A stretch of DNA of 64,000 bases from Alteromonas marina (GTDB lineage: Bacteria > Pseudomonadota > Gammaproteobacteria > Enterobacterales > Alteromonadaceae): contig NZ_JWLW01000066.1 in NCBI RefSeq assembly GCF_000808575.1, positions 1 through 64,000 of the forward strand, read 5' to 3'. A program made the position numbers and the translations under genes. A model generated the notes under the pieces. The model was not told where the DNA came from. It did no database searches and saw only the letters and a list, made by a program, of their open reading frames with translations. Positions 55,325 through 64,000 of this stretch are shown here, in pieces (within the stretch, counting starts at the first letter, position 1; every line of letters begins with the position of its first letter).

Positions 55325-58306
55325 ATGTTTTCAAACCACTAACTGGCCAAGTCGGTACGACTGGCCTGCGCGTTTGGCGCTGCTGCATCCATGGCATTTT
55401 CTGCCAATATCTACGCCCAAGAAGACGAATCAGAAAAAGAAACCGTTGAGAAAATCGAAGTTACAGGTTCGCGTCTACTTTCAAATCCCAATGTTGCAGC
55501 GGCCACACCTGTTTTAAGTGTGTCAGGTGCCGAAGCAGCGGCTCGCGGTAACTTACGTGTAGAAGATTTCGTTAACGTGCTTCCGCAGGTTTTCGCAGGT
55601 CAAGCATCAGAAGTTTCAAATGGTTCAACGGGTACTGCAACACTTAACCTTCGTGGTTTAGGTGCGAATAGAACACTAGTACTTATTGACGGCAAACGTC
55701 TTCCATATGGCTCTTCGAGTACCAGCGCAGCCAACGTTGACCTAGTCCCTACGCAAATGTTGGAGCGCGTTGACATCCTTACTGGTGGTGCATCAGCGGT
55801 ATACGGTTCTGACGCGGTTGGTGGTGTTGCAAACTTTATTCTTCGCGACGACTTTGAAGGTGTCGAGTTTGGTGGTCAGTTCAGCACAAACTATGCTGAC
55901 AACGATAATGGTCTGTATGAAGGCGTGCTAAACGCAGCCAATCAGCCTGTTCCAGGTTCAACCATGGACTGCGATGAAACCCTAATTTACGCTATGTTTG
56001 GATCATCATCTGCTGATGGTAAAGGCAATGTCACTGTTTATGCTTCATATGAAGACCGCCAAGAAATCATTCAATCTGATAGAGTTTTCTCAGCATGTAC
56101 ATTAGGACAGAGCAATGGCTCATCAAGCTTCGAAGGGTTTGGTTGTGTAGGTTCAGCTAACTTCCGTCTGTTTGGTGGTCCTGGCGGTTTTGCATTCCAA
56201 GAGGAAAACGGAAATCTCATTTCTTACGCTGGTGGCCCAAGTCAAACCTATAACTTTGGTGCTACTAACTTCTTCCAGCGCCCTTCTGAGCGTTATCACC
56301 TGTACGCTAAAGGCGACTATGAGATAAGCGAGAATTTGGAAGCATATCTTGACTTCGGTTATATTAACAACACCAGTGACGCTCAGATTGCTCCAAGTGC
56401 CTCGTTTGGTATTGGCGCATACGACATCAACTGTGGAAACCCACTGATACAAGGAAACAGCGGTTTAGCGTTCACTGATATTTTTGGTTGCTCGGCTGAT
56501 GATATTGCCAACGATGTAATCGTTAGCGGCATCACTGCATCTCACCGTAACGTTGAAGGTGGATCGCGTAACTCTCGTCTAGAGAATAGCGCATGGAGAG
56601 TAGTTGGTGGCCTGAACGGTTTCATTGATGACACTTGGGCGTGGAACGTATTTGGTCAAATTTCAGAAACCCGAGATCAAAGCTCAGCAACTAACGACTT
56701 CGTCGTCGCTAACCTACAGCAAGCGCTATTAGCAACCACTGACGAAGATGGTAACGTTGTATGTATTGACCAATCTGGTGGCTGTGTACCTTACAACATC
56801 TTCCAACGTCCTGGTGGTGAAAGCTCTGTGACGCAAGCTCAGTTAGACTTCATTCAAGGTATTGGTATTGTAAACGGTGAAACTTCGCAAAAAGTATTCG
56901 GCGCGGATATCCAAGCAAACTTAGGCGACTACGGCATCAAGCTTCCTACAGCAGATGACGGTATCGGCATTTTATTCGGTGTTGAATATCGCAAAGACGA
57001 ACTAGCGTCATCACCAGATGAAATTAGCCAAATTCAAGGTGGTGGCTTCACTGGTGTAGGCGGTGCAACGCTTGCAGTAGAAGGTAAGATTGAAGTTCGT
57101 GAATTCTTTACCGAGGTTCAAATACCCCTTATTTCTGGCGCAGAGTTCGCTGAAGAGTTAGTGTTTAGCGCGCAGTATCGCTTCTCTGACTACGACACAG
57201 CGGGTAACGGCACGTCTAACAGTTTTGACACTAATGCCTACGGCTACCAGTTATCATGGACGCCAGTTGAAGACGTGAAACTTCGTGCGCAATATCAGCG
57301 TGCGGTTCGTGCTCCAAACGTAATTGATCTATACACTGGTCAAAATACAGGGCTACCTAACCTAAGCCCAGCGGGTACCGATGCTAGCGGCGAGCAGTTG
57401 TATGACCCGTGTGCGGGTGCCAACCCAATTGCTTCACTTGAAACTTGTGCTCGCACTGGTGTAACAGCAGATCAGTACGGCAACATCCTTGACGTAATCT
57501 CGGGTCAAACACAGTCTCTAACAGGTGGTAACCCGAACCTAGATCCAGAAACTGCAGATACCGTAACCTTTGGTGTTGTATTTACTCCAGCAAGTATAGA
57601 AGGCCTTTCAATTAGCGTGGATTACTTCGATATCGAAGTAGACGACGCCATTGCTTCAGGTATCCCAGCACAAACTATCTTCGACAACTGTCTAGATAGT
57701 GGTGACCCGACATTCTGTAGCCTTATTACACGTTCTTCAGCGGGCTCACTAGCTGCTGGTACGTTTGGTGTTGGCTTCCAACAAACGAACCTTAATATTG
57801 CATCACTTGCAACCTCTGGTGTTGATTTACAAATAAACTACAGCCTAAAAACAGAGATGGGTGACGTACGTTTCGACTATGCATCAACGATGCTGGACGA
57901 AAACAGTACTGTACCATTTCCAGGTGGAGATCCTGTTGAATGTGCTGGATTCTTCGGTAACGCATGTGACGCCCCTAGCCCAGAGTATCGTCATAGATTT
58001 ATGGCAACCTGGAATACCAACCTAGATATTGATCTTACTGCTACTTGGAGATACTTCGGCTCAGCACAGAACGATGATGAGGGTGATACTCTAGAAACTG
58101 GCTTTAGAGCTATCAGCTACCTAGACCTTTCTGGTACTTACTACGTTAGCGATAACATAGAACTAACTATGGGTGTTCTTAACCTTCTTGGCGAGCAACC
58201 TCCAATATACTCTGGTGCAGGTCCAGCTCTTGGTAACGGTAACACGTATCCAACTGTTTACGACACTAGTACAAACTGGTTTGCTTCATTCCGAGGTAAA
58301 TTCTAA
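55325..58306 (+). pseudogene. TonB-dependent receptor gene with a stop codon in the signal peptide
   Basis: An outer-membrane receptor of the large proteobacterial TonB group. The ATG at 55325 has an AGGGAGA ribosome site and encodes MFSNH, then TAA (55340-55342), then in frame LAKSVRLACAFGAAASMAFS and on through ANIYAQ to an intact plug (VEKIEVTGSRLLSNPN) and barrel ending SFRGKF, about 990 codons in all. The part after the stop is exactly the rest of a Sec signal peptide, so the TAA probably replaced a Lys or Gln codon. Starting at the next ATG (55391) leaves only MAFSANIYAQ, no functional signal. Hence broken, recently, or an unusual recoding; a base error cannot be excluded. Confidence 0.75.
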
Positions 58307-58337
58307 ATCCAAATCTCCCTTTGGACCTAAGCAAAAA

Positions 58338-58368
58338 GCCGTTTATTTTTGATAAACGGCTTTTTTTT
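58338..58368 (+). terminator. Intrinsic terminator of the TonB receptor gene
   Basis: GCCGTTTAT and ATAAACGGC pair perfectly over TTTTG and are followed by eight Ts. Confidence 0.9.
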
Positions 58369-58520
58369 GGCCTCGTTTTGTAAATAACTCATTCACTTAG
58401 CGCTCAATGCCCACTTATCCGAAGTCTGAATATTTAGCCATACACTAACCTATATTTGTATCTGACACTCTTCTCACTGTAAGCGCTCAACTTGCAAAAT
58501 CTCTTTCTCATCTCAATGCC

Positions 58521-58569
58521 ATTTACTTAGCATGCTAAACAAATAAAATAGTTAGCATGCTAAGTAAAT
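58521..58569 (+). promoter_or_regulatory. SlyA/MarR-type operator: 18-bp inverted repeat
   Basis: ATTTACTTAGCATGCTAA (58521-58538) and TTAGCATGCTAAGTAAAT (58552-58569) are perfect inverted copies 13 nt apart. Each holds TTAGCATGCTAA, itself a palindrome and two bases from the SlyA consensus TTAGCAAGCTAA. It ends 13 nt before the MarR start codon, so autorepression of the MarR-HlyD-DUF2955 operon is likely. Confidence 0.75.
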
Positions 58570-58582
58570 CAACGGTTTTTAC

Positions 58583-59038
58583 ATGTCATTTTCAGAACCT
58601 ATGCCACTTCAACTTATTGCGCTTTTTGCCCGCACTGCGCAAAAGTGCAGAAGAACTGTCACTGAATCGGTCGCTCATCTCGACCTTACAGAGTCTAGAT
58701 GGCGCGTAATGATTCACATGTCATTACTTGGTGAGGGCTGTACGCAACAGATGGTGGCTGAAAGCTTGGAAATAGAAATGCCTAGCTTAACTCGCACAAT
58801 TAAACAGCTCGAAACTACCGGGTTAATCAAACGCGTTACCGATACTAACGACAAACGAAGTCGCTTACTTTACTTCACAGATATGGGCAAAGGTCGAATG
58901 AATGATATCGAAAGTACATTGATGGCGCTGCGAGATGAAGTGTACGCAGGAGTATCTGAAGAAGAGTTACGCATTATGGCTAAATGTGTTCAAAAAATTG
59001 AAGTTAATGCCGCAAAATTATTGGAGTCACTTAAGTGA
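58583..59038 (+). CDS. MarR-family regulator, SlyA-like
   Basis: A 151-residue winged-helix regulator. The DNA-binding part (about 40-100) contains TQQMVAESLEIEMPSLTRTIKQLETTGLIKRV and the wing DKRSRLLYFTDMG; LTESRWRVMIHMSLLGEG is typical of SlyA. The ribosome site is weak. It heads an operon with HlyD-family and DUF2955 genes, resembling the slyA-ydhJK neighbourhood of E. coli, and has a palindromic operator directly upstream. Its effector is unknown, perhaps an aromatic compound. Confidence 0.9.
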   Translation: MSFSEPMPLQLIALFARTAQKCRRTVTESVAHLDLTESRWRVMIHMSLLGEGCTQQMVAESLEIEMPSLTRTIKQLETTGLIKRVTDTNDKRSRLLYFTDMGKGRMNDIESTLMALRDEVYAGVSEEELRIMAKCVQKIEVNAAKLLESLK

Positions 59039-60108
59039 GTCAACGAACACCAGATCAGGAATTTGCTAGGTATATAAAGCTGGCTTTAGTCGCTTTTGCC
59101 ATCTGTTTTATCTACTTTATTATTGCAGATATACGCATGCCAATGACACCACAGGCGAGAGTCTATCATCAGGTCACGCAAATCTCTCCACAGATAAATG
59201 GGCCGATAAACGAGGTGCTTGTCAAAAATAACCAAACCGTCAAGGAAGGGCAGGTTTTATTTGTTATAGATGAGACACCTTACCTAATTGCGCTTGAAAA
59301 GGCGCAAATTGATTTGGCAAATGTGGAGTTAGAGAATGCTCAGATAGATGCGAAAGCGGAAGCGATTAGAGCCAAAATAGAGGCTGCATCGGCGGTTTAC
59401 GACGAACGCAACAGTGAATTTCAACGACTCAATTCCTTAGTTCAAACTAAAGCGGTATCTCAACAAAACGTGGACAAAGCGTACGCGCAACTTAAAAGCG
59501 CTGAAGCTGAAATTAGTGCGCTTGAAGCCGATCTAAACGAGCAAGTTGTTGCAAGAGGTGAGCAAGGTGACAAAAACCTAAAATATCTAGAAGCGGTAAA
59601 TGCGGTTAAACGGGCAGAGTTGAACTTAGCCTATACCAAAATTAAAGCACCGCATGACGGCATAATGGCAAACATGCAGGTAACTCAAGGCACTTATGCT
59701 AAACAAAGTACGCCCCTTGCCTCAGTTGTCGATAACACGCTAGATGTGGTTGCAGATTTTCGAGAGAAATCACTCGCCAATGTAAAAGAAGGCATTCGCG
59801 CTAACGTCGTTTTTGATGCACTACCGGGTAAAGTATTTGAAGCTAAAGTGGAAGAATTTGAAGCTGGTGTAAGCGACGGCCAACTTGCCGCCAACGGCAC
59901 CCTTGCAAGCGTTGAAAAGTCGAATCGATGGGTACGAGATGCACAGCGCCAACGTGTCCACATTAAGCTTGAAGAACAAGAAATATCGTTAAGCCACCTC
60001 ACCAGTGGCGCTCGCGCTACCGTGCAGATAGTTCCAGACAACCCTATTGAAAGTGTGGCAGCGAACATTCAAATTCACTTTATAAGCCTGCTGCACTTCA
60101 TTTATTAG
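59035..60108 (+). CDS. HlyD-family membrane fusion protein
   Basis: The periplasmic adaptor of an efflux system, 357 residues: one N-terminal helix (about 14-32), a split biotinyl-lipoyl domain (INEVLVKNNQTVKEGQVLFVID, and later IKAPHDGIMANMQVTQGTYA), a long coiled-coil hairpin (about 85-185) between them and a beta-barrel part. It starts with GTG overlapping the regulator stop by 4 nt. With the DUF2955 protein next door it probably forms a small aromatic-acid type exporter. Confidence 0.9.
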   Translation: MSQRTPDQEFARYIKLALVAFAICFIYFIIADIRMPMTPQARVYHQVTQISPQINGPINEVLVKNNQTVKEGQVLFVIDETPYLIALEKAQIDLANVELENAQIDAKAEAIRAKIEAASAVYDERNSEFQRLNSLVQTKAVSQQNVDKAYAQLKSAEAEISALEADLNEQVVARGEQGDKNLKYLEAVNAVKRAELNLAYTKIKAPHDGIMANMQVTQGTYAKQSTPLASVVDNTLDVVADFREKSLANVKEGIRANVVFDALPGKVFEAKVEEFEAGVSDGQLAANGTLASVEKSNRWVRDAQRQRVHIKLEEQEISLSHLTSGARATVQIVPDNPIESVAANIQIHFISLLHFIY

Positions 60109-60117
60109 ACTTAAATT

Positions 60118-61149
60118 ATGGATTCACAGCTAAGTAAAAATGATGTCCAGCAGATGCTTAGGATCGCCTCCGGCGCCACGTTGGGCTTTGCTATATCGAA
60201 AGCGCTGGATTGGCCTAATCCGATATTTTTTACCTTGTACCCTATTTTGTTGCTTGGACTGGTAGCCGTTTTAAATGGTCACATTATTCGACAATTTCTT
60301 GCCGCAACTATCTTTCCGGCGGCGGCTGTTTTAGTGGTATACGGCTTGTTCGGAAGCCACCCATTGCTGATCACGCCGCTAATCGCCATCACTTTCGCTT
60401 TTCTGTTTTGGCAAATGAGTAAAGGTACGCTGTATTTATTCGGTGCGTTTTCCCTTGTAGGACTTTCGCTGCAGCTACATTTTGCCAGCTACAGCAGCGA
60501 TGGAATAGATATCTACGCATTAGTGATTTCAAACATCGGTGCAATTCTGTTGGCATTGATAATTGCATTCGCTTTGCATATTGTTTTTCCCGATGAGGAG
60601 CCGCGCACGCCTTTGCCCAAAGCGGCAAAAGATAAAGCAAGTATTCGCCACGAAGTCATATTATGCACCACTGTCGCCACGCTATCGTTTGCTGTATTTC
60701 AAACCTTCGACTTAGTAGATTCGATATCAGCACAAGCAGCAAGTGTATTGATTCTTTTTCCACTGTGTTGGAAAGGAGCCACATTGAGTGGCTGGCAGCG
60801 AGCGCTGGGCACGCTAATTGGATGTAATCTTGCCCTGCTCGCCCAGCTCATTTTGCTCAACTACAGTGACACGTTGTTTTTCGCAAGTTTCAGCTTATGG
60901 ATATTGGTATTTTTCATCAGCCGCCAGCATGTGCTTAGCGGTGGTGGTGCTGGCACTGGCTTTGGCGTACTTACCACATTTGGCATTTTGTACGGCCAGT
61001 CACTCTCTCCACAACAGGATATTATTTATAGTGCGCTGTATCGCTTTTCATCGGTAGTCGTAGCTCTAGCACTTAGCCTGTGCGTTATTTATGTAGTACA
61101 CAGTCTACTTAACAAATTCGAGCCTACACGACACCACACATTTACTTGA
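60118..61149 (+). CDS. DUF2955/FUSC-like inner-membrane efflux protein
   Basis: A 343-residue protein with about ten helices in two halves (about 20-160 and 180-335), with the DUF2955 traits DWPNPIFFTLYPILLLG and ATLSFAVFQTFDLVDS. Related to the aromatic-acid exporter/FUSC superfamily. Nine nt after the HlyD gene; the two should work together, with an outer-membrane channel encoded elsewhere. Substrate unknown. Confidence 0.85.
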   Translation: MDSQLSKNDVQQMLRIASGATLGFAISKALDWPNPIFFTLYPILLLGLVAVLNGHIIRQFLAATIFPAAAVLVVYGLFGSHPLLITPLIAITFAFLFWQMSKGTLYLFGAFSLVGLSLQLHFASYSSDGIDIYALVISNIGAILLALIIAFALHIVFPDEEPRTPLPKAAKDKASIRHEVILCTTVATLSFAVFQTFDLVDSISAQAASVLILFPLCWKGATLSGWQRALGTLIGCNLALLAQLILLNYSDTLFFASFSLWILVFFISRQHVLSGGGAGTGFGVLTTFGILYGQSLSPQQDIIYSALYRFSSVVVALALSLCVIYVVHSLLNKFEPTRHHTFT

Positions 61150-61198
61150 TTGTGGGTAAAAATGAAGCCAGCGCCAGTTGGCGCTTGGCAACATTAAA

Positions 61199-62035
61199 TT
61201 AGTCCCACGCAGGCGAAAAATCTGGGTTAGCTTGACGGTCGCCACAATCTAGCGCGTCAATCTTTGCGATATCGTCAGCGCCTAATGTAAGTTCAAGCGC
61301 TTTGAAATTGGTTTCCAGGTTCTTGCGCTTAGTCGACGATGGAATAGTGACTAAACCATGGGCCAGCTCCCAGGCTACCACTACCTCAGCAGTGCTCACA
61401 CCATGCTTATCTGCAATTGCGATGATGGTCTCGTCTTTTAGCACTTTACCAACAGCAAACGGCATATATCCTGTTACTGTGATACCGTGTTTCTCACACG
61501 CTGCACGCACTTTTTCATTAGTAAGATAAGGGTGTACCTCTACCTGATTCGTGGAAATAACGCCCTCGCCCAAGATACTCACCGCTTCTTCAATTTGTGC
61601 CACGGTAAAGTTAGAAATACCAACTTCTTTTGTGAGTCCCAGTTCCTTAACGCGCAGCAATTCACCTAGGTACTCTTCCATGCTTTCGCCGTTTTCCGGT
61701 GACGGCCAATGAATAAGTAGCAGGTCAACGTACGACAGTTGAAGCTTTTCCAAACTCTCTTTTACGCTATCCACAAAGCTTGCTTTATTCAGCTTGTCAT
61801 TCCACACCTTGGTGGTGACATAAAGGTCTTCACGTGCAACAAGATTGTTTGCAATAGCGTCTTTAATAGCGCGACCTACCGCTTCTTCATTGCCGTAAAT
61901 TTGCGCCGTATCAATGTGACGGAAACCCACTTCAAGTGCCATTGTCACGCTGTTATAGGCTTCATCGTCTTTTAAGCGAAACGTGCCTACACCTAGCGAA
62001 GGAATTTTAGATTGTGACTGATTTACATTCGGCAT
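61199..62035 (-). CDS. dkgB: Aldo-keto reductase, DkgB-like
   Basis: A cytosolic NADPH-dependent aldehyde/ketone reductase of 278 residues, close in sequence to E. coli DkgB: LGVGTFRLKDDEAYNSV, the catalytic Asp-Tyr-Lys set in GFRHIDTAQIYGNEEAVG and TTKVWNDKL, the His in LLIHWPSPENGE, and IPSSTKRKNLETNFKAL; it ends PAWD. Methylglyoxal or similar carbonyls are likely substrates. It is the last gene of a reverse-strand operon with the luciferase-like enzyme and the MFS permease. Confidence 0.92.
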   Translation of the reverse strand: MPNVNQSQSKIPSLGVGTFRLKDDEAYNSVTMALEVGFRHIDTAQIYGNEEAVGRAIKDAIANNLVAREDLYVTTKVWNDKLNKASFVDSVKESLEKLQLSYVDLLLIHWPSPENGESMEEYLGELLRVKELGLTKEVGISNFTVAQIEEAVSILGEGVISTNQVEVHPYLTNEKVRAACEKHGITVTGYMPFAVGKVLKDETIIAIADKHGVSTAEVVVAWELAHGLVTIPSSTKRKNLETNFKALELTLGADDIAKIDALDCGDRQANPDFSPAWD

Positions 62036-62056
62036 GATGCCTCCTTGTTGGTTCCG

Positions 62057-62965
62057 TTATTTATGAAAGTGAGGTAATACATTGTCAGCAATGCGCTGCA
62101 TCGCGACTTCTACTGGTTGCGTATTACGTCTGAAGTGCAGGCCAATATGATCAACCCCCGCTTCTTTCATTGCATTGAGTTCTTTGATAAGCCCATTTAC
62201 ACCAGTTTCAACCCCGAACCGGTGGCGTTTTATGGGCGCTTCATCGTCTTCAACCAAATTAAGATGAATAAAGCTAACGTACGGCTTGTTGCCCGCGACA
62301 TTTCGCCATAGTTCTACGCGCTTTACATGCTCGTTCGGTGTACCTGGATACGCCAGCCAACCGTCCATATTTTCTCCAACCCACTGAGGGCTTTGCTGAG
62401 CGAGCCCTGCAACGTACAAAGGCGGCGTGGTTGAGCGCGGTAACAGCGACATGCCAGGCTTAAGGGAATTCTCACCGTGCTTTACAATTTCCAGTGACTG
62501 CCTGAAGTGCTCGCCGCGACTGTCAAAATCGACATCGAACAACGGATACTCAACCGGTCTATCCCCACTGGCTACGCCGAGTATAAGGCGGTCGTTACTT
62601 AGCTGCTGCACCGTTGCTGCCGCCTTTTTGACAAGCCATGGCTGCCTAAGAGGTAAAACAACGGCGGCTGTGCCTAATAGAATATTGTCTGTGATACCTG
62701 CTAAATAGCCCAAGTAAGTGAAGGTTTCGAAAACCTGAGCCGCATCACCAAAGCTAGGGTCATAAACTGGCACATCTCGTACCCACGCTGCTTTAAACCC
62801 TAGTTTGTCGGCTAGTTGAATACGGCTGTGATGCTCGGTCATATCAGGTACGCCGAATGGCGTACCTCTTGTGGCGTCGAAATGCGCCCAGTCGTTATCT
62901 AGCGGAAGCTCTACACCTACTGAGAACGTGTGTTGTGCTAGCTTATCAAAGGTATTTGTCGTCAT
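62057..62965 (-). CDS. Luciferase-like monooxygenase (TIGR03571/BA3436 type)
   Basis: A flavin-dependent oxidoreductase of 302 residues with a TIM-barrel. It carries the family patterns KLGFKAAWVRDVPVYD, LGTAAVVLPLRQPWLVKKAAATVQQLS and DRLILGVASGDRPVEYPLF. The TIGR03571 assignment rests on recalled features. The substrate is unknown. It sits 10 nt after the MFS gene and 21 nt before dkgB, so the three are co-transcribed. Confidence 0.88.
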   Translation of the reverse strand: MTTNTFDKLAQHTFSVGVELPLDNDWAHFDATRGTPFGVPDMTEHHSRIQLADKLGFKAAWVRDVPVYDPSFGDAAQVFETFTYLGYLAGITDNILLGTAAVVLPLRQPWLVKKAAATVQQLSNDRLILGVASGDRPVEYPLFDVDFDSRGEHFRQSLEIVKHGENSLKPGMSLLPRSTTPPLYVAGLAQQSPQWVGENMDGWLAYPGTPNEHVKRVELWRNVAGNKPYVSFIHLNLVEDDEAPIKRHRFGVETGVNGLIKELNAMKEAGVDHIGLHFRRNTQPVEVAMQRIADNVLPHFHK

Positions 62966-62975
62966 TATGACCTCC

Positions 62976-64000
62976 CTACGCGCTCGTTGTGTTATTCGCC
63001 GTATTCGCAGTACTGAGTGCGCGCTTGTCTAAGTAGCCGCTGTAACGTGTAACAAGTAACGCTGCAACAGAAATAATTGCGCCAATCCATGCGGTATCAG
63101 ATAACTGCATGCCGTCTACAATTGCACCGCCCAGAATTGAACCCACTGCTATGCCAATGTTAAATGCCGCGATATTTAAACCTGAAGCGACATCAACAGC
63201 ATTAGGGGTAAACTTCTCTGCTAATTGAACAACGTACACCTGAAGTCCTGGAACATTGCCAAAGGCAAAGGCGCCCCACACTAAAACGGTGATCACTGCG
63301 GCAACTTTACTGCCCATGGTAAACGTCAGGGCAAACAAGATGACCGCAAGGGCTGAAAAGATGATAGTTAACGCGCGGATTGGGCCTTTTTTGTCAGCAA
63401 GCTTGCCGCCATAAATATTGCCTACCGCGACAGATACACCGTAAACCAGCATAATTAAGCTGATAGCTGAGGGCGCAAACCCCGCCTCTTCCTGCAATAT
63501 AGGAGCGAGATAGGTGAATGCCGTAAATGTGCCGCCATAGCCCAATATCGTCATTAGATACACTAATACCAGACGAGGCTGAACCAACACTTTCATTTGT
63601 TCACTCAAGGTGGCCGGTTTACTTTGCTTAAGATTGTTCGGTACCAGCAACGCACTGCCTATTAGCGCAAGTGTGCCAAGCGCGGAAACCACAAGGAAGG
63701 TTGCTCTCCAACCGAAGTTTTGACCAATCCAGGTACCCAAAGGTACGCCAGTAACCAAGGCTACGGTTAAGCCCGTAAACATAATGGCAATAGCACTGGC
63801 TTCTTTTTCTTTCGCCACTAGCCCTGTAGCAATAGTTGATCCTATGGAAAAGAACACACCGTGCGCTAAGCCTGTCAAAATGCGAGCTAGAATCAAGCTC
63901 TCGTAGCTAGGCGCTTGCCAAGCAAGAATATTTCCAGCCACAAATAGCGCCATTAAGCTAAGCAGAACATGCTTTCTATTCCACTTTCCCGTAAGAGCGG
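62976..64000 (-). CDS. MFS transporter, AraJ-like (5' end outside the window)
   Basis: A major facilitator superfamily permease, at least 341 residues, cut at the window edge. The frame is open to the end of the window, and codons upstream of the first ATG (63953) read ALTGKWNRKHVLLSLMALF, the conserved loop 2-3 motif of this family, so the first two helices are outside. Twelve helices in all are expected. The sugar-efflux/AraJ group is the likeliest. First gene of the operon. Confidence 0.9.
   Translation of the reverse strand, partial: ALTGKWNRKHVLLSLMALFVAGNILAWQAPSYESLILARILTGLAHGVFFSIGSTIATGLVAKEKEASAIAIMFTGLTVALVTGVPLGTWIGQNFGWRATFLVVSALGTLALIGSALLVPNNLKQSKPATLSEQMKVLVQPRLVLVYLMTILGYGGTFTAFTYLAPILQEEAGFAPSAISLIMLVYGVSVAVGNIYGGKLADKKGPIRALTIIFSALAVILFALTFTMGSKVAAVITVLVWGAFAFGNVPGLQVYVVQLAEKFTPNAVDVASGLNIAAFNIGIAVGSILGGAIVDGMQLSDTAWIGAIISVAALLVTRYSGYLDKRALSTANTANNTTSA

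Noticed and set aside
59035..60108. HlyD protein as export partner of the double-glycine peptides
   Set aside because: It is in an operon with a MarR regulator and a DUF2955 efflux protein, 9 kb away, with no C39 peptidase ABC transporter.

Overview
The window looks like a chromosomal segment of a marine gammaproteobacterium of the Alteromonas type. The evidence is the abundance of large TonB-dependent receptors, the typical gammaproteobacterial gene neighbourhoods (prfB-lysS, prmB-aroC divergent from smrB, prkA-yeaH-ycgB, argS next to prfC), moderate GC, and an Alteromonas-like signal peptide on one receptor. The genus is an inference from protein style and gene order, not from a database search. 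No rRNA, tRNA or CRISPR array was seen.

Layout. 0-10.6 kb: a 2-Cys peroxiredoxin, the iron-storage ferredoxin bfd behind a Fur-like box, a cell-surface signalling cluster (STN-containing TonB receptor, FecR-like anti-sigma, ECF sigma) with a second paralogous receptor, then grxD and sodB. 10.7-15.6 kb: the prkA-yeaH-ycgB stress triad. 15.6-19.9 kb: an HcaT-like MFS permease, aroC, prmB and divergent smrB. 19.9-21.7 kb: a 41-residue DUF3149 membrane protein behind two FNR-like boxes, an unrecognised protein, a Fur-box/terminator pair that looks like a small RNA gene, and a lipoprotein transglycosylase. 21.7-31.7 kb: gshA, an M16 protease lipoprotein, an Hpt protein, an RluA-family pseudouridine synthase, a ketopantoate reductase, lysS and prfB with its programmed frameshift. 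32-36.5 kb: a REP-associated (Y1) transposase flanked by an 8-bp motif, then a flavin reductase-desaturase pair behind a double FabR/DesT-like operator. 36.6-49.4 kb: accessory metabolism (quinone reductase/LysR pair, two lipoproteins, a DUF417 membrane protein, a secreted EEP-fold phosphodiesterase, a Cds1-like PLP enzyme, DUF2891) and a 1535-residue periplasmic-propeller GGDEF/EAL sensor.

49.5-51.3 kb is the most unusual part. Two tiny genes, both missed by an ordinary length cut-off, encode peptides with canonical double-glycine bacteriocin leaders. They are followed by a small membrane protein in the position of an immunity protein and by a terminator. The cassette lies between an intact NADPH-dependent FMN reductase gene and a decayed copy of that gene's 3' end. 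I read it as an undescribed class II microcin-like cassette without its own export machinery.

51.5-64 kb: argS, prfC, a TonB receptor gene with an in-frame stop codon inside its signal peptide, a SlyA-like MarR regulator with an 18-bp inverted-repeat operator controlling a HlyD/DUF2955 efflux pair, and a reverse-strand operon of an MFS permease (cut by the window edge), a luciferase-like monooxygenase and a DkgB-like aldo-keto reductase.

Iron and redox control link many genes. There are Fur-like boxes at bfd and at the putative small RNA, iron superoxide dismutase has a structured leader, and the putative small RNA has a short complementarity to the sodB ribosome binding site. All regulatory assignments are sequence-pattern inferences.
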